A stretch of 58,527 bases of DNA, from NCBI GenBank assembly GCA_030039755.1, contig JASHUY010000082.1, positions 1 through 58,527 of the forward strand. The letters are read 5' to 3'. The notes under the pieces are model-generated. The model did no database searches and was not told where the DNA came from. It saw only the letters and a program-made list of their open reading frames with translations. The DNA comes from Acidimicrobiales bacterium. Lineage in GTDB: Bacteria; Actinomycetota; Acidimicrobiia; Acidimicrobiales; RAAP-2. How positions within the stretch are numbered: position 1 is the first letter of the stretch; every line of letters starts with the position of its first letter. This document shows positions 16,632 through 27,254 of the stretch, in pieces. The position numbers and the translations under genes are program-made.

Positions 16632-17885
16632 TCAGGACATGGTCGTTCCAAGAGCGCCTGCGGCGAGTCCAGCGACTGCCCCTTGGTCGATTGACGGGTT
16701 CGAGACCCAGCTGGCGACAGAGTCGGCGTCGAGCGCAGCCTGTCGGGCCAGGATCGCGGCGCCGCTGAGGCAGGCATGCTGCGCCGTGGTGCTCGCGGCG
16801 ATCGTCAGTGCACGCGTGGCGAGCGGGAGCGCTCGCTGGTAGATCACTCCGCGCACGACTGCGAGGAGCTCATCCCGGAGCTCCGCCAGGGCGCCGCCGA
16901 TGACGACCGTGTCGGGGTTGTAGAAGTTCACCAGCGACGCCAGGACCTCGCCTATCTGCTGCCCTGCTGCCCGGACCGCTATGAGCACGCGCGGTTCGCC
17001 TGCGCGTGCCATGCGCACGAGCTCGTCGGTGTCCTCGATAGCCATCCCTTCGAGTCGTAGCTGGCGAGCCACGGCAGAGGCTGAGGCAACCGCCTCGAGA
17101 CAGCCCCTGTTCCCGCACGGGCAGGTGACATCTACTCCGGCTACCCGAATGTGGCCGATGTCACCGGCGGCCCCGTCGGCACCTCGGTGCAACTTCCCGC
17201 CCGTGATGATCCCGCAGCCGATCCCGGTCGCCACCTTGACCACGAGCATGTGCTCACTTGAGAACTGACCGCTCCAATATGCGCCGAGTGCCATCACGTT
17301 CACGTCGTTGTCGACCACCGCGCGCGCCTCGAAACGCTCCATGAACCACGCCGGCACCGAGAACCCGTCCCAACCCGGCATGATCGGGGGCCGCACCGCC
17401 ATGCCTCGTTCGAAGTCGACGGGCCCGGGCAGCCCGATACCGATCGCGCGCACGTCCTGTGGTGACAGGCCCTCCTCGTCGAGCATTTGCCTGAATTCGG
17501 TCGTGACCTGCGTGAGCACTGCCTCAGGACCGGTCGCGATGTCGATTGGACCGAGCCGCATCTTGAAGATGCGTGCGTCGAGGTCCGCGATGCCGAGCTC
17601 GAAGTGTGATGCCCCGAGGTCAGCTCCGAGCAGCACTCCCGCGGCGCGGTTGAGCGAGAGCAGCACTGGTCGCCTTCCCCTGGTCGAGGTTCCGTTGCCG
17701 ACCTCGATGAGCAGACCGCATCGCAGGAGCGTGTCCACGCGTTGGGAGACCGTGGACGGGGACAAGCCCGTCAAGCGCGCGAGATCTGCGCGGCTGGACG
17801 CCTGCCGACTCGCGAGCAACTCGACCATCCGCATCAGACTCGGGAGGTCGCGTGCGCCCGTCGACCCGTTCGTTTCGCCTGCCAC
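16632..17885 (-). CDS. ROK-family transcriptional regulator
   Basis: The protein (about 417 residues) combines an N-terminal winged HTH (about 15-70, SSRADLARLTGLSPSTVSQRVDTLLRCG) with a C-terminal ROK sugar-kinase-like domain. The phosphate-type loops are LLGADLGASHFELGI and GIGLPGPVDF. The zinc motif reads CPCGNRGCLEAVAS, with an upstream GDIGHIRV histidine. Such proteins (NagC/XylR type) sense sugars or sugar phosphates. GTG at 17885 has GGAGGG nine bases upstream; ATG at 17906 would add seven residues. It is divergent from the oxidoreductase at 17992 and is the obvious candidate regulator of module A. Confidence 0.9.
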   Translation of the reverse strand: MAGETNGSTGARDLPSLMRMVELLASRQASSRADLARLTGLSPSTVSQRVDTLLRCGLLIEVGNGTSTRGRRPVLLSLNRAAGVLLGADLGASHFELGIADLDARIFKMRLGPIDIATGPEAVLTQVTTEFRQMLDEEGLSPQDVRAIGIGLPGPVDFERGMAVRPPIMPGWDGFSVPAWFMERFEARAVVDNDVNVMALGAYWSGQFSSEHMLVVKVATGIGCGIITGGKLHRGADGAAGDIGHIRVAGVDVTCPCGNRGCLEAVASASAVARQLRLEGMAIEDTDELVRMARAGEPRVLIAVRAAGQQIGEVLASLVNFYNPDTVVIGGALAELRDELLAVVRGVIYQRALPLATRALTIAASTTAQHACLSGAAILARQAALDADSVASWVSNPSIDQGAVAGLAAGALGTTMS

Positions 17886-17908
17886 CCTACGTCGCCCTCC
17901 GTCCATTA

Positions 17909-17953
17909 GTCCAATATCGGACGAAGCATAGCTAGTTGGTACGGAATTCGTCC
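17909..17953. promoter_or_regulatory. Candidate operator region between the ROK gene and module A
   Basis: Two inverted structures sit between the divergent genes. One is a 14-base near-palindrome GTCCAATATCGGAC (17909-17922). The other is a wider inverted repeat, GGACGAA (17919-17925) and TTCGTCC (17947-17953), with 21 bases between the arms. They fit a regulator site upstream of the plus-strand promoter. Binding by the ROK protein is inference. Confidence 0.45.
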
Positions 17954-17976
17954 ATACTTTCGCACCGAATCGCGAG

Positions 17977-17982
17977 TATAGT
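17977..17982 (+). promoter_or_regulatory. -10 element TATAGT of the module A operon; likely leaderless mRNA
   Basis: TATAGT ends nine bases before the GTG at 17992 and no ribosome site is present, so transcription would start at or next to the start codon. The -35 region (ATACTT with a 17-base spacer) is weak, fitting a regulated promoter. Confidence 0.45.
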
Positions 17983-17991
17983 TGGCAGCCC

Positions 17992-19128
17992 GTGAGCGCC
18001 AGAGACGTAGCCAAGGTCGGCATTGCCGTTGTCGGAGCGGGATTCGCCGGACGGGTCCACGCTCTTGCGGCGAGGCAAGCGGGCGCCAGGATCATCGGCG
18101 TCACCGCGTCCAACCCGGAGAGCTCGCGGACTGCTGCCGCGGCATTTGGGGCCGAACTTTCCTTCTCCGACCTCACCGCGCTCATCGAGCACGAAGACGT
18201 CGACGTCGTGCACGTGTGCACGCCGAACGGTACGCACCGGGAGATCGTGGAGATGGCGCTTTCCCGCGGCAAGCACGTCGTCTGCGAGAAGCCACTGGCC
18301 ACCAATGCCGTCGACTCGGCGAACCTCTCGGAGCTTGCGAAGGGATCTGGTCTCAGGGCCGCCGTGGCTTTCGCGTACCGCTATCACCCGATGGCTCGGC
18401 GCGCCTGGACGATGGTGCACGATGGTGCGCTCGGCGCGCTCCACCTGCTCCACGGTTCGTACCTCCAGGACTGGTTGCTCGCCCCGACAGCCGGGAATTG
18501 GCGCACCCTGGCCGCCGTCGGCGGTCCGTCGCGGGCGTTCGCCGACATTGGATCGCACTGGTGCGACCTCGCGGAGTGGATCTCGGGGTGTCGGATAACC
18601 GACCTGACCGCGCTCACGTCGACCGTCTACGACAAGCGTCCGAGCCCGTTCACGGAGGGGAGCCCGCCCTCGGCACTGTCGCGGGACTTCGTGCCCGTAG
18701 ACACCGAGGACATCGCGTGCCTTCTGTTTCGAGCGACCGGCGGTGTCGTCGGAACGCTCACCGTGAGCCAGGTGTCGGCAGGTAGGAAGAACCGGCTGTG
18801 GTTTCAGGTAGACGGTAGCGACGCGAGCGTGGCGTTCGACCAGGAGAACCCTGAGTGGCTATGGATCGGGACACGGCAGCTGAACAAGTTGGCACCTCGC
18901 GACGGCAGCGACGAAATAGGCACAGCCTTCGGCGCGAGCGCGCTGCCTCCCGGACACGCACGAGGTTTCGTCGAGAGCTTCACCGACCTGTTCGGGGAGG
19001 TCTACCGCTCCATGGGGAGCGACGATCCGGCGTCGTACCCGACGTTCGACGACGGGCTCCGGAGCACCCGGATCACCGAAGCGGTGCTTCTCTCGGCGAG
19101 CACCAAGGGCTGGGTGAGCGTCGAGTGA
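17992..19128 (+). CDS. Gfo/Idh/MocA-family oxidoreductase (first copy)
   Basis: The 378-residue NAD(P)-dependent dehydrogenase starts KVGIAVVGAGFAGRVHALAA (GxGxxG near residue 16). The family EKP motif is in HVVCEKPLATN near 100. The C-terminal alpha/beta domain shows DIGSHWCDLAEW, where the His and nearby residues normally form the substrate site. Relatives oxidise hydroxyls of sugars, inositols or amino-sugars. The stop overlaps the next gene (GTGA), so it is coupled to the isomerase. The substrate is unknown. Confidence 0.88.
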   Translation: MSARDVAKVGIAVVGAGFAGRVHALAARQAGARIIGVTASNPESSRTAAAAFGAELSFSDLTALIEHEDVDVVHVCTPNGTHREIVEMALSRGKHVVCEKPLATNAVDSANLSELAKGSGLRAAVAFAYRYHPMARRAWTMVHDGALGALHLLHGSYLQDWLLAPTAGNWRTLAAVGGPSRAFADIGSHWCDLAEWISGCRITDLTALTSTVYDKRPSPFTEGSPPSALSRDFVPVDTEDIACLLFRATGGVVGTLTVSQVSAGRKNRLWFQVDGSDASVAFDQENPEWLWIGTRQLNKLAPRDGSDEIGTAFGASALPPGHARGFVESFTDLFGEVYRSMGSDDPASYPTFDDGLRSTRITEAVLLSASTKGWVSVE

Positions 19129-20087
19129 AGCTCGGCGTACTGACCGCTTGCCTCCCGGACGTCCCGCTCTTCTCGATTGCGGACTGGGCGGCCGGTCACG
19201 AGTTCGAAGCGCTCGAGGTAGCGGTCTGGCCGGACGCTCCTGGCCGGCCGTTCGAGGCCAGTCACATCGACGTGACCACGCTCGACCAGGCGGAGGCAGA
19301 GAAGATCCGCGGGTACCTGGACGAGCGACGACTCTCGATCTCGGCACTCGCCTACTACGAGAACAACCTCCATCCGGACGCCGCCACGCGCCAGCGCCAT
19401 CATGCGCATCTGCGCGCCTGCATCGATGCTGCGCCGCTTCTCGGGGTCGAGCTCGTCGGCACCTTCGTCGGACGGGACTGGAACCTGTCGGTGCGCGAGA
19501 ACCTCCGTCTCGCAGAGCGTGAGCTTCCTCCGCTCGTGGAGTACGCGGGTGAGCGGGGGGCGAAGCTGATCGTCGAGAACTGCCCGATGGAAGGTTGGCA
19601 CCCCGACGGGTACCCGGCGAACCTCGCCTACTCGCCCGAGCTGTGGGAGTGGATGTGCTCCCTCGGGTTTTACCTGAACTACGACCCGTCCCACCTCACG
19701 TGGCTCGGGATCGACCCGATCCGCGCCCTGAAGGACTTCGCGCCCCGGATCCTCCACGCGCAGGCGAAGGACGTCCAGATCCTTCCGGACGGGCGTGACC
19801 GGGTCGGAATCTACGGCCGCGCGGTGCACCGTGCGGACCCGTGGGACAACGGGTGGTGGCGGTACCGCGTCCCGGGTCGGGGCTCCATCGACTGGAACGG
19901 CATCGTCGACGCGCTCTACGAAGTGGGCTTCGATGGCGTGCTCTCGGTCGAGCACGAGGATCCCATCTGGTCGGGCGATACCACGCGCGTGCTGAGTGGA
20001 CTCGCGATCTCCAGGGACACGCTTCGTCCTCTGATCCGACGCCAATTGGTTGACGGGTCGGTCTCCGGCAGTGGAGCGGAACGGTAG
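19125..20087 (+). CDS. Sugar phosphate isomerase/epimerase-like TIM-barrel protein (first copy)
   Basis: This protein of 320 residues belongs to the xylose-isomerase-like/AP-endonuclease-2 superfamily. Candidate metal ligands are the Glu of LIVENCPMEGW, Asp and His of NYDPSHL, His of LHAQAKD and Glu of LSVEHED, the usual order for these enzymes. GTG at 19125 overlaps the oxidoreductase stop by 4 bases. Together the two enzymes suggest oxidation followed by epimerisation or isomerisation of a keto-sugar; this pairing is common in catabolic operons. Confidence 0.87.
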   Translation: MKLGVLTACLPDVPLFSIADWAAGHEFEALEVAVWPDAPGRPFEASHIDVTTLDQAEAEKIRGYLDERRLSISALAYYENNLHPDAATRQRHHAHLRACIDAAPLLGVELVGTFVGRDWNLSVRENLRLAERELPPLVEYAGERGAKLIVENCPMEGWHPDGYPANLAYSPELWEWMCSLGFYLNYDPSHLTWLGIDPIRALKDFAPRILHAQAKDVQILPDGRDRVGIYGRAVHRADPWDNGWWRYRVPGRGSIDWNGIVDALYEVGFDGVLSVEHEDPIWSGDTTRVLSGLAISRDTLRPLIRRQLVDGSVSGSGAER

Positions 20088-20089
20088 CG

Positions 20090-21070
20090 GTGAGGTTCCT
20101 CGCGCGCCGCCTGGGCTTCTATATCGTCACGGCGTGGATCGCGGTCACGTTGAACTTCTTCATCCCGAGGCTCATGCCGGGCAATCCGGTCGAGCTCGTC
20201 TTCAGCCGCATCCGGCACTCGATAAGTCCTGCCGCGCTGCACGCGTTCACCATCGCCTTCGGGATCGACACCCGCGAGAGCTTGATAGGCCAGTACTTCG
20301 GCTATCTGGACCAGCTGTTCCACGGCAATCTTGGAATCTCGATCACGTACTTCCCCGCCACCGTGTCCTCAGTGATCCGCGCGTCACTGCTGTGGACAGT
20401 CGGCCTCCTCGGTGTGGTCACCGTCCTGAGCTTCAGCATTGGAACGCTCCTCGGGGTAGTGGCGGCGAACCGCCGTGGGACGTGGGTGGACTCCCTCCTT
20501 CCGGTCAGCACCTTCCTCTCCGCCGTGCCGTACTTCTGGCTCGGCCTGGTGGTCCTCACCGTGTTTGGTGTGGATCTGCATTGGTTCCCGCTGAGTATGG
20601 GCTACTCGTCTTCGCTCACACCCGGGTTCACGTGGAGCTTCATCGCGAGCGTGCTCGACCACGCGATCCTGCCCGCGGTCACGATCATCGTGAGCTCGGT
20701 CGCGGGATGGCTCCTCGGTATGCGCAACGTGATGATGGCGACCCTCGGGGAGGACTATGTCCTGTTGGCGGAGGCGAAGGGGCTTTCCCGCATGCGCGTC
20801 ACGTTCACCTACGCAGCGCGCAATGCGATCCTCCCGAACATGGCCGGGTTCGCCCTGTCCCTCGGGTTCATCGTGAGTGGCGCGCTGCTCACCGAGGTCG
20901 TGTTCTCCTACCCCGGGATCGGCTACGTGCTCTTCGAGGCGGTCTCGAACGAGGACTACCCCCTCATGCAGGGGATCTTCCTCATCATCGTGATCATGGT
21001 GCTGCTCGCGAACCTCGGCGCGGACGCCATGTACGCCGCGCTCGACCCGCGCACGCGAGAGGCAGGCTGA
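20090..21070 (+). CDS. Opp/Dpp-type ABC importer permease, DppB-like (system 1)
   Basis: The 326-residue protein has six predicted membrane helices and the N-terminal FLARRLGFYIVTAWIAVTLNFFIPRLMPGNP signature of DppB/OppB permeases. The cytoplasmic coupling loop reads DYVLLAEAKGLS...RNAILP near 222-248. It forms a heterodimeric pore with the next gene. GTG starts 2 bases after the isomerase stop. Confidence 0.93.
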   Translation: MRFLARRLGFYIVTAWIAVTLNFFIPRLMPGNPVELVFSRIRHSISPAALHAFTIAFGIDTRESLIGQYFGYLDQLFHGNLGISITYFPATVSSVIRASLLWTVGLLGVVTVLSFSIGTLLGVVAANRRGTWVDSLLPVSTFLSAVPYFWLGLVVLTVFGVDLHWFPLSMGYSSSLTPGFTWSFIASVLDHAILPAVTIIVSSVAGWLLGMRNVMMATLGEDYVLLAEAKGLSRMRVTFTYAARNAILPNMAGFALSLGFIVSGALLTEVVFSYPGIGYVLFEAVSNEDYPLMQGIFLIIVIMVLLANLGADAMYAALDPRTREAG

Positions 21071-21073
21071 CCC

Positions 21074-22047
21074 ATGTCGACCGTCGCGGCGACCGTGAGC
21101 CGGGTGCCCCAGGGAACCCAGGCCCGGCCGCGCGGCTGGCTGCGGAGCGCGGCACGATCTCGAAAGGTGCAGGTCGGGTTCGGGATCGTCCTCTTCTTCG
21201 TGCTGCTCGGGGTGATCGGGCCGCACTTCGTGGCCAACCCGTCGGCGACCGGCCCGGATGCGTTTGCGCCGCCCTCGGCGACCCACCTGCTGGGCACCAC
21301 CGACACGGGTCAGGACGTGTTCGCCCAGTTGGTCGACGGCACGTCCGCCTCGCTGATCGTCGGCTTCGGAGCGTCGGCCGTCGCCATGGTGATCGCCGTC
21401 ACGTTCGGCTTGCTCAGCGCATTCCTAGGTGGCGTGTGGGACGACATCCTGTCGACGTTCACGAACGCGATTTTGGTGATTCCCGCGCTGCCCCTGGTCA
21501 TCGTATTGGCGGGTTACCTTCGAGGCGCAGGGACCGTTGTCGTCTCGATCGTGATCGCCGTGACCGCGTGGCCGTGGACCGCGAGGATCCTGCGTGCACA
21601 GACGCTTTCGCTCAGGCGGCGCGACTACGTCCAGGCGGCGCGGGTTGCGGGGGAGTCGACGATGCGGATGATCTGGTTCGAGATCGTCCCCAACGAGATC
21701 CCGCTCATCGCAGCGCAATTCCTCATCACCGTCGTCTACGCGATTCTCATCCAGGCGGGACTCGCCTTTCTCGGTGTCGGCTCCGTGACGACCTGGAGCT
21801 GGGGCACGATGCTGTACTGGGCGCAGAACGCCGAGGCGCTGACCAGTGGCGCGTGGTGGTGGTTCGTGCCCCCCGGCCTGTGCCTCGCGCTGCTCGGCAC
21901 CGGACTCGCGCTCATGAACTTCGGCGTCGACGAGATCGCGAATCCCCGCCTGAGCGCGTCTCGCAGGGGTAGCCTCCGGAGGCGGCTGCGCCTCGCCCCT
22001 CTTGTAGGCATCGGCGGTTCGCCCGTTCGGCGAAGCAGTGACGCGCC

Positions 22048-22051
<4 letters not shown>
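21074..22051 (+). CDS. Opp/Dpp-type ABC importer permease, DppC-like (system 1)
   Basis: The 325-residue protein has the DppC N-terminal helix, the periplasmic loop HLLGTTDTGQDVFAQLVDGTSASL and the coupling loop RRRDYVQAARVAGES...NEIPLI. The ATG is 3 bases after the partner permease, and the stop overlaps the first ATPase by 4 bases. A basic tail after residue 290 is unusual but low-complexity. Confidence 0.93.
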
Positions 22052-23161
<1,110 letters not shown>

Positions 23162-23169
<8 letters not shown>

Positions 23170-24361
23170 CCCGACCGCCCCCATACGTCTCGACCCGACT
23201 GGCACGTCTGTCTCGCAGCGAGAGTGGCAACGAACCGATCCCATCTTGCACGTCGAGTCCCTGCGCAAGTACTACCCTGTCCAGGACCAGTCGATCCGGT
23301 CGGTCGTGTCCAGGCGGCGAGTGGTGCGTGCCGTCGACGACGTGTCCTTCGACCTGTATGCAGGCGCGAGCCTCGCCCTCGTGGGAGAGAGCGGCTCGGG
23401 GAAGTCCACGGTCGGACGAGCCGTGGCGCGACTCGAGCGGCCGACGTCCGGCGAGATCGTCTTCAAGGGAACGAGGGCCGGCTCTTGGCGTCGCTCCGTC
23501 CTCCGTCGCTACCGGTCCGACGTGCAACTGATCTTCCAGGACCCCTACGCGTCCCTGAACCCCGTGCACACGGTGGCCTATCACCTCGAGCGGCCGCTCC
23601 GCATTCACCACCTCGTCTCCTCACGAAAAGAAGCCAGGGCGCAGGTCCTGTCGTTGCTCGAGCAGGTGCACCTCACCCCGGCCGACCAGGTCATCGACAA
23701 GCTGCCGCACGAGCTGTCAGGGGGACAGCGTCAGCGCGTGGCGATCGCCCGGACGCTCGCGGTGCAGCCGAGCGTCCTCATCGCCGACGAGCCGGTCTCG
23801 ATGCTCGACGTCTCGGTCCGGTTGAGCGTCCTCAACCTGCTGTCGGACCTTGTCCGGAAAAAGGAGCTAGCACTCCTGTACGTGACGCACGACATCGCGT
23901 CAGCCCGCTACTTCACCGAGCGCATGCTGGTCATGTACGCGGGAGAGATCGTCGAGTCGGGGCCGGCGGAAGCCGTCACCCAGCAACCCGCACATCCCTA
24001 CACCCAACTTCTCGTCGCCGCAGCGCCCGATCCGGAGCAGTCTCTTCGGTCCGGGCGACGGACGGTCCGTGCCACAGGAGAGAACCCCAGTCTGATCAAT
24101 CCGCCGAGCGGTTGTCGCTTCCACCCGCGCTGCCCTCACGCGATGGACGTCTGTCGAAGGGAACGACCGCCGAAATTCGCTGTCGACGAGACGCGCTGGA
24201 GCGCGTGCTGGCTCCTCTCCGGATCCGAGGCAAAAGCCGGCGCATCGCCGAATGCCGCGGTGCGGTCCCAGTCCGCCTCGTCGGTGACGCCGCCATCCGC
24301 CCTCGCCACGGCGCAAGAGCGTCTAGAAGAACCAACCTCATGGAGCGTAGCTCATGACTGA
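23162..24361 (+). CDS. Opp/Dpp-type ABC importer ATPase, DppF-like (system 1)
   Basis: The 399-residue ATPase has Walker A GESGSGKST (near 80), signature LSGGQRQRV, Walker B VLIADEPVSMLD and switch His YVTHDIA, plus the C-terminal CRFHPRCPHAMDVC motif. It starts with ATG at 23162, overlapping DppD by 8 bases. The last 50 residues are a Ser/Ala-rich tail. Opp/Dpp importers are not limited to peptides; many take up oligosaccharides or glycosides, which fits the neighbours. Confidence 0.93.
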
Positions 24362-24374
24362 AAAGGAGGGGGAA

Positions 24375-26063
24375 ATGAGAATAATCCACAAGGAACGGCC
24401 CGCCTTGGCGGCGCTGTTGGCGGCGCTGCTGGCGCTGTCGTTGGCGGTGCTGCTGCTTCCGGCGGCATCCGCGTCCGCATCGCGGCTGGCAAGCGGCCCT
24501 TCGGGCAGCCTGACAATCATCGCCGACCCAGAGGGGCCGTTCGCTCCCGGCTTCAACCCGTTCTCTCTGACGAACAGTGCCCACACACAGGGTGCTACCG
24601 CCATGATCTACGAACCGTTGATGCAGTACAACCTCTCGAAGACAGGCCAGATCTACCCCTGGCTCGCCACTTCGTGGTCATGGGCCGATGGTGGGCGAGA
24701 GCTCGTCCTGAACATCCGGAAGGGGGTGAAGTACACCGACGGCAAGCCGTTCACCGCCGCGACAGTCGCGTTCACCTTCAACCTCATGAAGAAGTTCCCC
24801 GCACTCGACGGCGTGGGCGTGACATTCACGAGCGCCAGCGCTCCGAGCCCCACAAAGGCCACGATCAAGTTCCCGCGCCCCGGGTACCAGCAGTTGTTCC
24901 TCGTCAGCGAAGTGCTCATCGTGCCAGAGTTCATCTGGAAGAACATCAAGAACCCGGTGACGTACGTCGACACAAAACCCATCGGGACGGGGCCCTACAC
25001 CCTCAAGTCGTTCTCCACCGAAGAGTTCACCTTGACGGCGAACACCCACTACTGGCAGCCCGGCAAGCCCAAGATCGCTGAGCTCCACTTCTTGTCGTAC
25101 TCGGGCAACTCGAGCGCGGACCTACCGATCGATGCAGGCACCATCGACTGGAACACGGTCTTCAATTCCGACTACAAGTCGGCCTTCCTGGCCAAGGATC
25201 CGAAGCACCACTTCGAGACGGTGGCGCCGATCGGTAACTTCTACATGTGTACGAACGACGCGAAGGCACCGTACAACAACGTGACGGTCCGCAAGGCCCT
25301 CAGTGAGGCCCTCACACGCAATGCCATCGTGACAGAAGGAGAGAAGGGCTTCTACTTCGCAACGGACAACGCCACCGGCCTCTCGCTTCCGCGGTGGAGC
25401 AAGTGGCTGACATCCGCCTATGCCACCGACACAGTGAAGTTCGACCCAGCAAAGGCGAAGTCGCTTCTCGAGAGCGCCGGGTTCAAGATGGGAGCGAACG
25501 GGATGCTCAATGAGCCGACAGGCAAGCCGTTCAACTTGACGCTTCTCGGACCGTCTCCCTACACCGACTGGATGACCGACCTCGAGCTCATATCAAGCCA
25601 ACTCCGAAAGGCCGGCATCAACGCGACGGTGAGCGGCGTCTCCGAGAGCGCCTGGGCGAGCGACTACACGGTCGGCAACTACACAATGACGTTCTGCGGC
25701 GAGTTCACGACCGGCGACCCGTACTCGATCTACGACTACATGCTGAACTCCTCCCTCTCCGCACCGATCGGGAAGAGCGCCATCGGCGACGTCCAGCGCT
25801 TCACGAGCACGAAGGCCGATGCAGCGCTGGCCGCAGCGTCGTCCACCGACAGCACAGCGCAGTTGAAGAAGGACTACGCGACCCTTGAGTCGATCATGGT
25901 CAACACAGTCCCCGCGATCCCGATCTTCGATGGTGGTGAGTGGGCCGGCTACACGACGACACACGCGGTCGGGTGGCCGAGCGCAGCGGATCCATACGAG
26001 GCGAATGCTCTCATGTCCCCATGGGACGAGGTCATCGCCATACGCCTGCGGCCGGCGACGTGA
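24375..26063 (+). CDS. Family 5 extracellular solute-binding protein (system 1)
   Basis: The 562-residue binding protein of the Opp/Dpp family (SBP_bac_5) captures substrate for the adjacent importer. A signal peptide spans about residues 8-34 (LAALLAALLALSLAVLLLP). There is no lipobox cysteine, unusual for a Gram-positive-type binding protein. Family motifs include YEPLMQYN, NIRKGVKYTDGKPFTAATVAFTFN and GTGPYTLKSF. ATG at 24375 is chosen because AAGGAGG lies just upstream; an ATG at 24354 would add seven residues. Thr is often encoded by ACA (6 of the first 14 Thr codons). Confidence 0.94.
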   Translation: MRIIHKERPALAALLAALLALSLAVLLLPAASASASRLASGPSGSLTIIADPEGPFAPGFNPFSLTNSAHTQGATAMIYEPLMQYNLSKTGQIYPWLATSWSWADGGRELVLNIRKGVKYTDGKPFTAATVAFTFNLMKKFPALDGVGVTFTSASAPSPTKATIKFPRPGYQQLFLVSEVLIVPEFIWKNIKNPVTYVDTKPIGTGPYTLKSFSTEEFTLTANTHYWQPGKPKIAELHFLSYSGNSSADLPIDAGTIDWNTVFNSDYKSAFLAKDPKHHFETVAPIGNFYMCTNDAKAPYNNVTVRKALSEALTRNAIVTEGEKGFYFATDNATGLSLPRWSKWLTSAYATDTVKFDPAKAKSLLESAGFKMGANGMLNEPTGKPFNLTLLGPSPYTDWMTDLELISSQLRKAGINATVSGVSESAWASDYTVGNYTMTFCGEFTTGDPYSIYDYMLNSSLSAPIGKSAIGDVQRFTSTKADAALAAASSTDSTAQLKKDYATLESIMVNTVPAIPIFDGGEWAGYTTTHAVGWPSAADPYEANALMSPWDEVIAIRLRPAT

Positions 26064-27226
26064 GCCGGGAGCCAGGAGCCGATACGCATATTGGCATCGT
26101 CGGGTGCGGGAACATCCTCAGCGCCTACGTGCGGGGCCTGCGAACGCTCCCGACGATGCACGTGCTCGGATGCGCTGACGTCGACCAGGAGCGAGCGTCG
26201 CAGGCTGCCGAGGCCCACGGCATCAAGGAGTTCTCGTCCGTCGACGAGCTGCTCGATGACGATGCGGTGGACGTCGTCGTGAACATCACGCCGCCAGTTG
26301 CCCACGCGGCTGTGAGCAAGGCGGCGGTGTCCAGAGGCAAGCACGTCTACAGCGAGAAACCCATCTCCGCGTCGCTAGCCGAAGCCGACTCGCTATTGCA
26401 TGCGCTGTCGACGGCGTCTGGTCGGCTGGGTTGCGCACCAGACACCTTCCTGGCGGCGCCGAACCAGACGGCGAGAGCGGCTATCGACGCCGGGCTCATC
26501 GGCGAACCGATCGGCGCGGCAGCGACGATTCCCCACAGTCGCGCCGAGGAGTGGCACCCGGACCCGTCGTTCCTCTTCGGGCCGGGAGGTGGACCCCTTC
26601 TCGATATGGGGCCGTACTACATCGTGGGCCTCGTCAACTGCCTCGGTCCTATCTACTCAGTGAGCGGCGCGACGCGGATTGGTGCGAATCCGCGTCGCGT
26701 CACCGCAACGAACCGGCGGGTGGACACGGTGCGAGTGACCGTGCCGACGCACGCGGTCGCCATCTTGCGGTTCGCCTCAGGTGTCCTGGGAACCCTCACC
26801 GCCAGCTTCGACCTGTGGTCGGACCATGTCCAGCACATCGAGGTCTACGGCACGGAGGGCATCCTGCGTCTGCCCGATCCCGACAAGTTCGAGGGAGACG
26901 TCACCTTCAAGGCGAACGCTCAGAATGAGTGGAGGGTGGTTCCGCCCGTGCTGGCACTTCAGAACTGGTCGTCGAAGGACGGAGTGCCCCGCGGTCTCGG
27001 GGTGGCGGATCTCGTGGACTCGCTCGCGGGGTCCCTGCATCGGACGAGCGCCGAGCTCGGCTACCACGTGCTCGAAGTGCTCGAGTCGATCGAGGAGTCG
27101 AGCAGAACCGAAACCGTGCAGCGTCTCGAAAGTTGTCCGTCGAGACCCCCGGCACTGCGCGCCGGCGATCTCCTCGGCAAGGTCGCCTCGACCGGCGATG
27201 CGTCGGTAAGGGCCAGCGAGCCATAG
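26060..27226 (+). CDS. Gfo/Idh/MocA-family oxidoreductase (second copy)
   Basis: The 388-residue dehydrogenase is a distant paralogue of the one at 17992. The nucleotide motif is HIGIVGCGNILSAYVRGL near 10, and the EKP motif is in HVYSEKPISAS near 95. The C-terminal domain has GPLLDMGPYYIVGLVNCLG. GTG overlaps the binding-protein stop (GTGA), linking it to the importer. It probably acts on the imported compound or a derivative, but the substrate is not identifiable. Confidence 0.88.
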   Translation: MSREPGADTHIGIVGCGNILSAYVRGLRTLPTMHVLGCADVDQERASQAAEAHGIKEFSSVDELLDDDAVDVVVNITPPVAHAAVSKAAVSRGKHVYSEKPISASLAEADSLLHALSTASGRLGCAPDTFLAAPNQTARAAIDAGLIGEPIGAAATIPHSRAEEWHPDPSFLFGPGGGPLLDMGPYYIVGLVNCLGPIYSVSGATRIGANPRRVTATNRRVDTVRVTVPTHAVAILRFASGVLGTLTASFDLWSDHVQHIEVYGTEGILRLPDPDKFEGDVTFKANAQNEWRVVPPVLALQNWSSKDGVPRGLGVADLVDSLAGSLHRTSAELGYHVLEVLESIEESSRTETVQRLESCPSRPPALRAGDLLGKVASTGDASVRASEP

Positions 27227-27254
27227 GTCCCACATCTCAAAGGAGGCAATCTCG

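Noticed and set aside
24354-24374. ATG at 24354 as start of the system 1 binding protein
   Set aside because: It would place the AAGGAGG site inside the coding region; ATG at 24375 uses that site.
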